From: Gyrodactylus bullatarudis
Lineage: Eukaryota; Platyhelminthes; Monogenea; Gyrodactylidea; Gyrodactylidae
Assembly: GCA_012064415.1 (NCBI GenBank)
Contig: SSNU01000225.1
Coordinates: 50,861 to 114,860, forward strand
Reading direction: 5' to 3'
Length of the DNA stretch: 64,000 bases
The translations under genes were made by a program, and so were the position numbers. Positions within the stretch are counted from its first letter, which is position 1; each line of letters opens with the position of its first letter. The notes below the pieces were generated by a model. It had not been told where the DNA came from. It saw nothing but the letters and a program-made list of their open reading frames with translations, and ran no database searches. Below are positions 25,001 through 33,885 of this stretch, in pieces.

Positions 25001-25882
25001 TTTCCTAAAAATTCAAACTTTATTCCCATAAAATAATCTTTTCATCACTTATAAGTATAATTATACTCCCTGTATCTGCTTACTTTCTATAAGAATCATC
25101 AGAATCGTTCAATTTTTCCAATATTTTTGAATGAGGAGAGCTCTATTGCATATTGTTCTGAATTCAAATCTTTGGAATAAAATTAATTTGGCAATTTTTT
25201 CTTTCAAACATTCCATGGGCTCATTTTATTGAAATCTTTGGAAATCTTTTCTCAAACTCTCGAGAAGATCGATAGTTGTTTTTCAGTTAGTCTCTCTACT
25301 TCCGGTCAGAAAGAGAGGAACAAAGTTGGTCATTTCCACAGATTTCTTATCCCTCCTCTATTTAATCATTGTTTAAAAATCACCAAAAAAATATTCCCAG
25401 CATGTACCCTCACTGAACAAAACAAAATACAGTAGAAATATGAATAGAGATTTGATTGATTATCTTCCTCTCCCCTTTTTTTTCTTGTAGAAACATCACA
25501 GAAAAAAGATTAAGGGTATAAGAACCCAAGGAAAAAATTATACAGACTGATCTTATTATTATGTAAAATTGGGATGAAAGAGTTTTTTCATTAAACAGGA
25601 TGAATGTTGATCGTGACTGACAGTCAAAAATATGCCGACATTTTAATGATAATAACATATGGAACTCACTGGAGGTGATGGACTCTGATAGACTGGAAGA
25701 TTAGACGAGTAAACGGTTGGCTGATTTGATAGAAAAATTTGCTGAGCTGGACAATTGATGAGGTTGTAATAATCTGGCTGGCCATTTTTACTATCCATTT
25801 TAATGCGACGAATCTTCTCGGGCGGCGGTGATAATTTACTTATATCGATATCTGGTTTATTTTTCAAATCTTTCTGATGCAT
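4029..25882 (-). CDS. TIA-1/TIAR-type RNA-binding protein, 3' end missing
   Basis: TIA-family proteins bind U-rich RNA, regulate splicing and translation, and nucleate stress granules. Exons (minus strand): 25670-25882, 10833-10890, 9396-9483, 9208-9283, 7654-7756, 5804-5896 and 4029-4113. All join in phase with GT-AG borders. Exon 1 encodes a 71-residue Pro/Ser/Tyr-containing N-terminus, with an in-frame TGA immediately before its ATG. Then come RRM2 (HYHIFVGDLAPEI; KGYGFVAYATKD), the linker with WAVRKS, and RRM3 (CTVYVGGITNGLT; VRVFKDKGYSF). These match TIA1 RRM2 and RRM3 closely, including the KKMDTSNH-type lead-in before RRM2. No RRM1 exon was found, and exon 1 can join exon 2 directly in phase. 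The final exon ends at a donor inside RRM3, and the rest lies beyond or was not recognised. Intron 1 is 14.8 kb. Family assignment is firm; the gene model ends are less so. Confidence 0.85.
9590..10460. repeat. Dispersed AT-rich repeat with GGCGCCAAA motifs (intronic)
   Basis: This intronic stretch contains two copies of a palindromic TTTGGCGCCAAA-type core (about 9682 and 10018) in opposite contexts, with flanking blocks such as ATTTTTATCGATC and CCAAATTTCTACTTTTTC. The same blocks recur near 1830, 30.75, 49.95, 55.33, 57.0 and 61.4 kb in both orientations. I infer an old, high-copy non-autonomous element, with no coding content. Confidence 0.5.
11806..11849. repeat. Short tandem duplication, about 22-bp unit, two copies
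   Basis: The unit AAATTCCAAAAAATCTAGAT is present twice in a row with only the joining bases between copies. It is a local duplication inside an intron and no function is suggested. Confidence 0.7.
11973..12115. mobile_element. Perfect foldback element (MITE-like), 46-bp arms
   Basis: Bases 11973-12018 and 12070-12115 are perfect reverse complements over 46 bp, with a 51-bp T-rich centre. The arms are much more GC-rich than the neighbourhood and begin CTATAGGGTTCGCTCG. The 15-mer AGATTCTTCATAATT stands immediately after the right arm (12116-12130) and again at 11912-11926, 46 bp before the left arm. It could be a target duplication of a larger insertion or a coincidence of local sequence. 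The perfect arms suggest a recent insertion. Confidence 0.75.
12554..13015. repeat. Interspersed repeat R2, copy A
   Basis: The first 281 bp (12554-12834) are identical, as far as I can read, to 17991-18271. The two copies then remain similar to about 13015, with small insertions and deletions. The copy ends in AAGGGTTAA, reminiscent of piggyBac-type termini that insert at TTAA, although a matching left terminus was not seen. The long minus-strand open frame inside it is part of the repeat, not a host gene. Confidence 0.8.
15035..15070 (+). repeat. Relic sharing flanks with the hammerhead-like motif at 41.3 kb
   Basis: The bases GTGTCACTACTGATG followed by TACATTTGGTGAAT match the 41310-41355 motif, except that about 12 bases between CTGATG and TACATTTG are missing. 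It looks like a copy in which the ribozyme-like core was deleted. Confidence 0.4.
15335..15744 (+). pseudogene. Possible decayed coding sequence of unknown family
   Basis: A 54-codon open stretch ending at TGA 15742-15744 has balanced, protein-like composition (IPVDGENGLVPKEMSFDEMK and more downstream), unlike the surrounding AT-rich DNA. Upstream, protein-like pieces occur in other frames (EPQDGGANFIGTKNI near 15345; SVVVPADYYSKDI near 15550) separated by stops. That pattern suggests a frame-shifted retrocopy or old gene rather than a living exon. I do not recognise the family. It lies on the strand opposite the host TIA-type gene, in its first intron. Confidence 0.3.
16434..16482 (-). ncRNA. 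Hammerhead-like motif on the minus strand
   Basis: Read on the minus strand: a CCCC run, CTGATGA, a possible 5-bp hairpin (TACAT/ATGTG around TTC), then GAAG and further on GCCGAAAAAGGGAT. The ATCCC before the core and GGGAT after it could pair as helix I. The GAAG instead of GAAA, or the displaced GAAA, means that it fits the consensus only partly. It is probably a diverged member of the retroelement-associated hammerhead group. Confidence 0.35.
17991..18497. repeat. Interspersed repeat R2, copy B, flanked by a direct repeat
   Basis: This is the partner of copy A at 12554, with the same orientation and no indels over the first 281 bp. It carries an extra segment near 18427-18455. A related sequence (GAATCCAAATTAGAA then ATATCTTGGATGAAG) stands before it at 17941 and after it at 18510. 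The copy therefore sits between direct repeats of about 40-45 bp, too long for a usual transposon target duplication. Confidence 0.75.
19225..19283 (-). repeat. Degenerate tRNA-like (SINE head) sequence
   Basis: On the minus strand TTTGGTTCAGTTGGTATAGT looks like a tRNA acceptor/D-arm with a good A box. A weak B-box-like GCTCAAATCTTAG follows about 20 bases after the A-box region. It does not fold into a convincing full tRNA, so I call it a relic of a tRNA-derived element. Confidence 0.35.
20949..21027. repeat. Half-copy of a foldback repeat
   Basis: Contains TTTATTATAGCTC and AATCTGCATAAGATTCTC, which reappear (partly as reverse complement) in the foldback at 22422-22542. Intronic, non-coding. 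Confidence 0.5.
22422..22542. repeat. Imperfect inverted repeat (foldback), about 27-bp arms
   Basis: The left arm (TTATTATAGCTTGCATTACA, 22422 on) is the near reverse complement of the right arm ending at 22542 (TGTAATGCGAGCTATAATAA). About 65 bp of unpaired centre lies between them. The centre shares sequence with 20949-21027, which marks it as a dispersed family. Confidence 0.6.
23290..23787 (-). CDS. Unrecognised 165-residue open frame, uncertain gene
   Basis: From an ATG at 23787 the frame runs 165 codons to TGA and is open for another 28 codons upstream. That is long for DNA this AT-rich, where a stop is expected about every dozen codons. The product is hydrophobic in patches (QSFLVVLGSFLLTLSML near its middle) and has a plausible amino-acid mix (ASDMLEIIEMQ). 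No domain is recognised and no convincing splice sites bound it. It lies in intron 1 of the TIA-type gene on the same strand. It could be a small nested gene, a lone exon, or a fossil coding fragment. Confidence 0.25.
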   Translation of the reverse strand: MKILVEIRIEVYLPNSYSNSLMAHFIVTIIEKMKNLDILVKIVIPHLHINSSSRYDLWELFKLFIYIFNKDASDMLEIIEMQSHILSQSFLVVLGSFLLTLSMLNDAYFQRGQGKNNFSFRCLTQISTPLTFMHDEDENLKQIIRKMGFFISYSIKTKVYYTRFL

Positions 25883-26059
25883 TCAAAGGAATCTGTTTGG
25901 GTGTATGGCATTTGAGAAAGAAAACCCTTTAGTCCTTGGTTGAAGGATATCTCTATATTCTTGTCTGTATTATTAATTTTCAGCTCTTAGATAATCTCAG
26001 CAAGTTATATGAGATGCTAAATTTTTTTTGCAAATAGTTCCTTTCCTGTGAAAAGGCAT

Positions 26060-26120
26060 ATTTCCATTGGACATTTCACCTGATTGGCTGAAATTCATTT
26101 CCAACTCTCGCCAACCAATC
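26060..26120 (-). promoter_or_regulatory. CCAAT-box cluster upstream of the TIA-type gene
   Basis: Two CCAAT boxes in minus-strand orientation (ATTGG at 26066-26070 and 26083-26087) and one in plus orientation (CCAAT at 26115-26119) lie 180-240 bp upstream of the first ATG of the TIA-type gene. No clear TATA box was seen. A proximal promoter is a reasonable inference but the motifs are short. Confidence 0.35.
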
Positions 26121-26585
26121 AGAGGCAAGCATGCAACGTTTTCCTCGTTTCAATTGAATCATTGAGTTTTTTTTTATTTTTTGAAAAAAGTGTCTAATCA
26201 TAAAAAGTAGTTCACGTAAAAAAAGGGAGAGGAGAAAAGTAATTGATTTCCTTCAAAAGTGGTGTATCATAAAAAAAGAAGAAGAAGAAGGGAGAATTTC
26301 AACTTTTTCCTTCCATCAACTAAAACGAGCGAGATAGGCAACGAGAACGAAATTGGGATTTGAATAATTCACCAAATCTCACTCGCATTCATTTAATCTC
26401 ATTTCAATGTTTTCTTCCTATTTTTTATGACTTCTGTATGTTACATATAACAAGCATCAGATATAGTTAGAGAGAGGATGGAGCTTTCTGGGAATCCATA
26501 CTAGGCCTGAGTCTGAGTTAACCATTTCAAATGGTCCATTTGTCATCTTTGTATACTAAACTTGTATACTAAAATGTAAGCTAAG

Positions 26586-27880
26586 CAAGTTTTGTGCCTT
26601 GGACCAAAATTTTGCATCCCAAACAGAACTAAAATGGAAGTTGAAACGGACATTGGCTTTGAAACATTCTTGGACAGAACAGATAGCATTACGACAAGCT
26701 CTGATGAGGCTAGAGATCGCTTCAACACAGTGACAAAAGATGCGTGGCAAAAATACAAGCAGAAAAATATTGATTTTTCGTTTCTTACCAAAAGCCATTT
26801 TCAAGCCCTCAGTGAATTATGTCATTTGGATAAAGGCACTGGTATTGCAATCGTATCCAAAAGTGATTATGTTCAGAAAGGAAAATTACTCCTATCGGAT
26901 AACTCGAGATTTCGACCAACAGAATCAGAAACAGCTCTGAGAAGAATCAAAGGCTTCGAAAAGGCGATCTCAAAGAAGGTAGATTATCTTTTAGAGAGAG
27001 GATTCATCGATGAAGCTCAAGCACAAACAATGAAGCCGCAATCCAACGAGATTGGAAGGTTGTATCTTCTTCCTAAAGTTTATAAGGATATGACCAAAAG
27101 ACTGAAATATAGGCCGATTCTCGACATGTCAGCAACTCCACAGCATAGAATTGCCAAGTGGCTAACTGAAACTCTAACGCCTTTGAGGAATGAGCTTTGC
27201 AGATATTCAGTTAAGAATTCAGTCGAGTTTGTGGAAAAACTGAGGAATGTTGATTTCACTTCTTCAAAAAATGGTGTCGTTCGATGTCAGTTCCCTGTTT
27301 ACAAATGTACCGCTAATGGAAACGGTGAAGTTTATATGTGAGAAGCTTAATGAATTTCCGTCCATTTGCAGTATTCCCCCAGAAGTTATCTCTGAATTAA
27401 TTTTGATGACGGTTCAAAACATAGACTTCAAATTTGCCGGCTACCACTTCAAGCAAACAGACGGTGTAGCAATGAGCAGTCCGATTGGTCCACTCCTTAC
27501 GGATATGTTTTCTGCTTCCCTCGAAAGTCGATAAATGAGTGGCCTTATCAGTTCTTCCCGCCTGTATGCGCGTTATCTTGATGATACCTTTCTGGTCCTT
27601 GATGAAAGTAATAACATCGACGAAATTCTTTCAAATCTCAATTCTATGCATCGCGGAATCTAATTTACCAAAGAAGACGAGGATGATAAGTCATTAAATT
27701 TTCTCGATGTTTTAGTAACCAAGGATAATGAAATCGCTCAGAAAAGGGTCTTGGTCATTTTTCAGACTTTCTTAATCATCTTGGACGCTATGTGGAACTC
27801 AACACCGGTGCAGCCTAACTTCATTCCTTTTTTTATTCGTCTCATTCGAACGGCCTAAATTTGATCAGATTGAATTTTTT
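26586..27880 (+). pseudogene. Penelope-like element reverse transcriptase, broken
   Basis: The translation matches Penelope-like retroelement reverse transcriptase in order. It starts with LCLGPKFCIP and FLDRTDSI, then KGTGIAIVSKSDY, LYLLPKVYKD, and RPILDMSATPQHRIAKWL. KNSVEFVEKL, SFDVSSLFTNVPL, FKQTDGVAMSSPIGPLL and the catalytic YLDDTF (near 27571) follow. The frame shifts near 27270, and stops occur near 27532 and 27661, after which similarity fades (…SLNFLDVLVTKD near 27700). No GIY-YIG endonuclease domain is visible, so the copy is truncated at its 3' end and not functional. It stands about 700 bp upstream of the TIA-type gene start, on the opposite strand. Confidence 0.88.
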
Positions 27881-28056
27881 TCCTGACTTTCCGTGGAAAA
27901 ATATTGAGTTTTTTGTAAAAAAAGTAAATTCTCACTATTGTTATACCGAGTTTTATTTAATTAATTTTAATTCAATCACCATAAAACTAACACGATTCGA
28001 TAAGAGTAGAAGGTTATCTTAAATTTCCTTAAATTTCAGGCTAAAATTAATTTAGC

Positions 28057-28349
28057 ATAAATGTAAAAGTTTGATAAAAACCTTCATATATCTTAACCCT
28101 TTCGGTGCCGTTGGACATATGTCCATTTTCCAATTTTTTGAACCTTCATAACTCTACCAGTTTGATAGGTTTCTGGATCAATTAAAGTTTAAATTGAAGC
28201 CCACAATGTGAACTTGCATTGGTAATATTTTTGGCCAAATAACTTGGTATCTTGATAGCTAAATTTTGGTTTTTATAAAAATTGTGAAATTGTCTCAGCA
28301 CCGAAAGGGTTAAGATATATGAAGGTTTTTATCAAACTTTTACATTTAT
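28057..28349. mobile_element. Palindromic element with 52-bp perfect arms and internal TTAA sites
   Basis: 28057-28108 and 28298-28349 are exact reverse complements over 52 bp. Inside each arm a TTAA (28093-28096; 28310-28313) is followed by CCCTTTCGGTGC, the arrangement typical of piggyBac-type termini with TTAA target sites. A 12-bp palindrome GGACATATGTCC follows on the left. The inverted repeat continues outward about 36 bp beyond each TTAA. Either the whole 293 bp is one MITE, or a TTAA-inserting element lies in the centre of an existing palindrome. Confidence 0.7.
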
Positions 28350-28454
28350 TTGTGATCATAAGCTGCCTTATTTCTTGAAAAATGTTAGTTTGTTGCTGAC
28401 ATGCTGCTAGTCATGCTTGTTAGTAGAACGACGAGTTTAAGGTGAATAAAAGCT

Positions 28455-28492
28455 TTAATTTTCGTCGGTTCTCATCAGACCTTACACCGACA
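28455..28492 (-). ncRNA. Partial hammerhead-like motif
   Basis: On the minus strand CTGATGAGAACCGACGAAAA contains the CUGAUGA box and a GAAA box, but the eight bases between them cannot form a proper helix II. Instead GTCGGT upstream can pair with ACCGAC in that gap. It may be a retroelement terminus derived from a ribozyme, 600 bp from the Penelope-like remnant. Weak evidence. Confidence 0.25.
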
Positions 28493-28499
28493 TCTAATA

Positions 28500-31400
28500 T
28501 TTATACATGATAATTATCAATGAATAAAGTACATTACATTTATGCTGAATTCACACTTTCTAGAACTTACTTATTGTGATTAGGTGATCAAATGTAATTC
28601 CAATTAACTATGGCCAAAACAGCCGTAATTCATGACAACCAGCTTCAAATAGCAACAGTCGATTGACGAATTCATCGGCCAAATTTCAAGAGCTTTATTA
28701 GTTATTTTTGACAAAAAAATAATCTATTAGTTTTTTTCATTATTAACCTCGTGACTCTAATATCAAAATGGGAATTAGAAAAGAGTAATAATTAATTATT
28801 TTTATTTAATTACAGTTATAAAATGTTAAATTGTAACTTTTATTTGGCTTAAAGAAATGCAAAAAGTAATGATTTGCCTGTTGTAAAAGTAAAAAGATTT
28901 TGATTTTCAAAAGCTGAGTAAGTTTTTTTAACTAAGAGTGCATACCCACGAGCGCAGACAGGCCGAAACCCTAAGACCTTTATACGAGTCAAAATGAGGG
29001 AAAATATAATGTAGAAGCTTATAAATTGAATACGTTCAGCAGTTAGGGACTGGGAGTTATCTTAATTTAGAAGTAAAATGAGGGAAACCCAGGGATTTGT
29101 TCTACCTTGGATTTAGAATTTTTAGTTAATTCTTCAAGAGATTATAAAATGGATATAATTTTGAGTTTGAGAAAAAATACTGAAGCCTAGATCCAAAGTT
29201 GAAGGGGAAAGTTTCTCCAGAAAGTAGTAAGCATAATTACTGTGACATATATAAAGCTAATTGATGTGAAGACGAGAGATTGGACCATTGAGATTAACCC
29301 TTCAAGTCCCTATGGGTCATATATAGGACAGGTTACTTTCTCAAGCCATTATTCTGTTTTAAAGTAACTGAAAATAATTTATTGCAAAACCACTCCCAGA
29401 GATAGAAGAGAAAATAGAAGGAAACTTTAATCGAGAAGCCGTATCCTTACAATTCGAAAACGTGATCAGCTTTTATACATCTCTTGAGATTAAAGAGTTA
29501 GCCATTTTCAGGGTCAAAAATGGTCGTTTTTTGTTTCAATTACTCCTAAAATAATGGTTGGTTTTTGAAAAAAAATGCAGCGTGTTCCAGGTCACAATAA
29601 AATGCGCTGATAAGTTGTTCGAATTTTACCCTAAAATGTCAGATAAACTCGCCACTTAAAAATGAATTTTTGTAAAAATGAGAAAATGATGCCAAACCTT
29701 TCACAAATAGGGCCTTTATTTCGGGCCATGATACATACCATACAAGTAAAAATACAACAGTTGAGATTAAAGGGCCCTTTATGTGAAACGCTTGGCAGAA
29801 TTTTCTAATTTTCACAGTAATTACCTAACACCTCGCTGAAACATGTTTTCGCCTTACTGACTATCCGGAGATTGATAACAACTCAAGGTTGAGAATTTTC
29901 GAGCATATCATACGAAGCGGATTGAAAGCCCACTTGAATTGTTGAACCCTTCAGTTTGAGCCAAAAATTCAAAGCTATAACTTTATTCCTCCAAGTGCAT
30001 GACAAACCTTAGTAATTTTCTCTATATCCATAATCCTTCAGTCTAAAAATGTATTCATGAAACAAAAAATGTTCAGGTGCTAGAGAGTAAGTATAACTAT
30101 AGAGTGAAAGAGAGGGAATAGTTCATTGCTTCCAAATTATTTTATTCAAACGCACTCTGGTATTTTTTTCTCGTGTAAAAATTGATGGATGAAATTTTTT
30201 CCTGTCTAAGACAGGGCTATACAACTTGAATTGTTCAGGATAATTTTATAATAAAAAGTAGTAGGTAGGAATGAACTACACTACCAAGTTTATCGCATAG
30301 TTGACAAACAATAATTCTTGAGTGCGCAATGATAGGTGGGCTATATTTGTTTTGAAACAGTTAAAGCTCGTTAATATGAAGAAGAATGGGAATTTATGAT
30401 TTTTACAAAATTCTCAAAACCATTCTCACGATATGAAGAAAAAAAATTTTGAAAAAATCTCCATTTAGCGTCAAATTCAAATATTTTGATCTTTGAGTTA
30501 AAAAATTTTGTTCATTTCAATGTGAGAAAGTGAATTTTTCAGATCACAACAAGATAAAGATATCCAATATGCTGAATCTGATTTTGAGAATCACCCTATC
30601 ATGGTGTGAAAAATTAAAATTTGATTTTTTGATCATTTTCGCCACTTGAAAATCGACGAGTTTATTAAAGTTTTTATGATGATCGGTTTCTTTTTCTTAC
30701 TGTGGTCCCAAAAATCAACTTTTGCAAAATTTTTCAACTCTAGGTTCAAAAGAATGGAAATTTGGCGCTACTTTGAGATTTGATATACGCCATACAAATT
30801 GATTTTTTCATGTCATGATAGTGGGTATCTTTCACTAAATAGAGCACTGAAAACGACGGTCTTTCATCAAATGTATAAGAAAGAAACCAAGTGACAAAAT
30901 CTTCACTTTTTGATTATTAATCACACACATTTTGGATAAGAAAATGTTTGCACCTTGTTCAAATGTTCATCACCCCTCATGTATGCATATTTTCTTGAAT
31001 TGACTGAATCTCATGTCTATGTTACTACTACTATTATTTTTTCCATGAAATGCATGTAACATCATCCTGATAAATAATCAAAAGCAAAAGAAATGAATAT
31101 TAATCTTTTCCAATACATTAAATCAAGTTAGTAACACAAGCAACTTTACTTTTTTCCCGTTTACACACACATGAAAAGAAAACAATAAACACTCAACTTT
31201 GTTTTCCCAAAAGTTAATGTTTTTGGAAAAGTGTGCCAAAATAATCTTTTTCCTATCTCGATTAAATTCTTGGGGATCGTTATTGCCTCCTGGATTATTT
31301 GGCTAAGGCATCGGGAAAGATTTTTTTCTCGAACAAATAGTTGAACTTCATCAAATGAAGTCTGATTGGTTTCAATTTAGTAGAATTTTAAATGTGTAAT

Positions 31401-32450
31401 AAATAAAAGTTAAAAATTTTAACTTAAAATTATTTGGGTGCCAAATCAAAAAGAACGTTCTTTATTCCAGAATTTGTTGTTTAAATCAGAAAAAGTTCTA
31501 GAATATTAAAGAATACCATTCCTTCAGCTTGTGACCTTCTGGTTAGATGAATACAAAAAAGCATACAAATCACAAACTGCCTTACGTTCCTGAAGTTAAA
31601 ATATTAATTCCAAGAATGACCCCAAAAAAAATACTCTGAGTTTAGTTTTAATGATCTCCGGATGACGTTTAAGCGGTAACTAAGTTCTTATTTAAGAATA
31701 TTGATACCATCATTGGGACAAATCTGGTCAGTGTTTTCTTTTATAAAGATTAAATATCTGCAAGTCTTTAATCTGACGAGAATTCAGCAATTTTTGAAAT
31801 ATGGTCACAACTGTAGGATAAATCTACTCTTATTAGTCTTGAACCAAGATAACTAAATTCTAATAGGACCAAAAGTATGACCATTGGCTTTGAGTAAATA
31901 AAAGTAGAACAGCAAAACTGAAATCACGTAAAAACTCACTCTTGAAATTATTAATTATTTTTAACCAAAATAAATTCTATTCGGTTCGTTAATCTTCTTA
32001 CAGGTTCAAGTATGAAATCCAATTGGATTTTTCACATGGTAATTATTATACAGACTAAGTAACAGGACTCATCAAGACCCTGACAAGATTTTTGAGGAGT
32101 TGAATTTGGGAAAATTTTTCTTTAGGTATCTTTTATGGGTTACGATATGGGTAATTCCCTTTGGGTATTGGGCAAGCAAGAAGAGTAGACGTACCGGGCT
32201 GGGATTTTATTAAGTTGGGCGAAACATAATACCTGGCTCATGGCTAGCAATATAAACAACAGATCATAGTTTTCTTGTACAGGATCTACTTGGCGTATAT
32301 TCGAACACCAAAACATTAGTTAAATACAACTTTTGAGGCAAGTTCTATAATGTAGATTTCGACGAGGGTTAAATTTTATGTGTTAAGCCACAGACGATAT
32401 TAGTGGTTATATCGAATGCTCAATTTGTACCAGTTTTAATTTTATTTTTT
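28500..32450. other. Repeat-rich non-coding stretch
   Basis: No gene was seen in nearly 4 kb. A GC-richer patch (CATACCCACGAGCGCAGACA) is at about 28950. At 29294 a TTAACCCTTCAAGTCCC block resembles a solo piggyBac-type end. The segment at 30360-30780 is a copy of the dispersed AT-rich family. The remainder is AT-rich sequence without recognisable content. Confidence 0.5.
30360..30780. repeat. Dispersed AT-rich repeat copy
   Basis: Shares GGGAATTTATGATTTTTACA near its left end and GGAAATTTGGCGCTACTT near its right end with related stretches at 49.95-50.13, 53.68-53.88, 55.3, 57.0 and 61.4 kb. No coding potential. Confidence 0.5.
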
Positions 32451-32455
32451 TATTT

Positions 32456-32992
32456 TTAAATTCCAAAGAAAAAACATATCAACCATAAAAATAGAACGTT
32501 CAGGGTTAAAGTTTTCGCTGAATTATCAGCCTGTTCAATGACAGCTTCCTGGCCAGCTAACACAAGAATTTGAGAAAAATCGTCTTCTTCAATACAAAAA
32601 GTCCCATAGGCCTTGTATGATTCGTTGATTATGGTTTCATAGAAATGTTCTTCTTGTGTCCATCTGTTTCTTGTATCCTTCAAATTGACTAGACTCATCC
32701 TGAGCATGTTGAATGCATTTTGAATCGAGATAAACTCATAAGTGAAATTGAATATTTTCAGATTTGAAAATGCCTCTGAAAAACTTTGTGTTATGAGGGT
32801 GTCCTTTTCAAAATGCTCAGCCAACACCTGATTCAATAGAATATTCTCGTGTACCCGATAAATATCACAGAAATATTCCTCCTCAGACTTGCTCAACTTG
32901 TCAAGCCGGAAATAATTAATGATACTCAGGATTTCATTTTCTTCAGACACGAATAATCTTAATGTTAGTGAAAGTATTAAGATTAAATTCAT
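32456..32992 (-). CDS. Small secreted protein, divergent CAP-like paralogue
   Basis: An intronless frame of 178 codons starts at ATG 32992. The start MNLILILSLTLRLFVS is a typical signal peptide followed by EENEILSIINYFR, resembling the first helix of CAP domains (also seen in its two neighbours). Only two cysteines remain in the mature part, unlike standard CAP proteins, and a hydrophobic C-terminal tail (LNVLFLWLICFFFGI) could be a GPI-anchor signal or membrane segment. Two AATAAA sites lie just after the stop. It is divergently oriented to the next gene, 228 bp away. The CAP relationship is inferred mainly from the neighbours and general layout, and is uncertain for this one. Confidence 0.5.
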   Translation of the reverse strand: MNLILILSLTLRLFVSEENEILSIINYFRLDKLSKSEEEYFCDIYRVHENILLNQVLAEHFEKDTLITQSFSEAFSNLKIFNFTYEFISIQNAFNMLRMSLVNLKDTRNRWTQEEHFYETIINESYKAYGTFCIEEDDFSQILVLAGQEAVIEQADNSAKTLTLNVLFLWLICFFFGI

Positions 32993-33220
32993 TGAATTTC
33001 TAGTTTGTAGATTTTCATTCAAAATAACCTTGGGGTCATTTTGAATCTCGTCTTTGTACAGATAGAACTATGAGTTCAAGACATAAATAATTTGTTTAAT
33101 TGAAGCATCTATAGTAAAAATGCCTGACGTTCAGGTTGGAAAATGAGCTTTTTATGTCATTAAAATAAAGAAAACTTTTTATTCATTCAAATTCATTCAT
33201 ATTCTGAGTTGAGCTATTCA

Positions 33221-33664
33221 ATGAATTCAATAACTTTAATTATCTTTGTGATTTTTCTAAATGGCCAAGAATTAACTAACCGAGAAATATCAAACTCTGT
33301 CAATGAATATAGAAATAACTTTTTAAATCGAAAACATAGAAAAGACACTTGTCTAAAGTACGTTCTGAAACGAGATTTGAAGCTAGAAACATTGGCAGAT
33401 GCAATTAGCAATTGCAGCAATTACGATGGAACTGACAATTTTAATAGATTCACCATTCCAAGACAGAAATCTGCAGAAAGAACTTCTAATCTAGCAGCTT
33501 ACCTACGAGGAATATACCTAGAATTAAGGAAAAAGCCTGCGGATTGTGACTACGTAAACTTTTGTCATGTACACAAGTTGACGACAAACTCTATTTTCAG
33601 ATTCATTGGTTGCTCGTATAGTTTATGTGATGAAAAGATCCATTATCATTGTATTTTACAATAA
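33221..33664 (+). CDS. Divergent CAP/venom-allergen-like secreted protein
   Basis: 147 codons, no introns. The ATG at 33221 starts a signal peptide (MNSITLIIFVIFLNG). The mature part shows an N-terminal helix SVNEYRNNF, a later helix LETLADAISNCS, and a C-terminal block. In that block CHVHKLTTNSIFRFIGCSYSLC aligns by eye with the CAP signature in which GHYTQVVW-like residues precede a GC...C pair. The His is kept but the aromatic/Trp pattern is lost. CAP (SCP/TAPS) proteins are secreted and abundant in parasitic worms and venoms. At 147 residues it is shorter than the usual 180-220. Function is not assignable beyond secreted CAP-like. Confidence 0.6.
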   Translation: MNSITLIIFVIFLNGQELTNREISNSVNEYRNNFLNRKHRKDTCLKYVLKRDLKLETLADAISNCSNYDGTDNFNRFTIPRQKSAERTSNLAAYLRGIYLELRKKPADCDYVNFCHVHKLTTNSIFRFIGCSYSLCDEKIHYHCILQ

Positions 33665-33885
33665 AATTTGTTACAATACAGTTGTTACTTAGAAGTATGT
33701 ACATTATTTTTAAATAATTATTCTGCTTTATTTGCCTAGCAGATTTCGATAAGAAATAACTTATTTCAAATAAGCCTTTGTCGCTGTCAATTTAATGTAG
33801 TAGGTAGTGAAGTAGCTTTTAGTTTATTTTTAGCAATTGATGCATGATGGATTTATTCAATGAATTTTTAGAATGATTTTCAACG

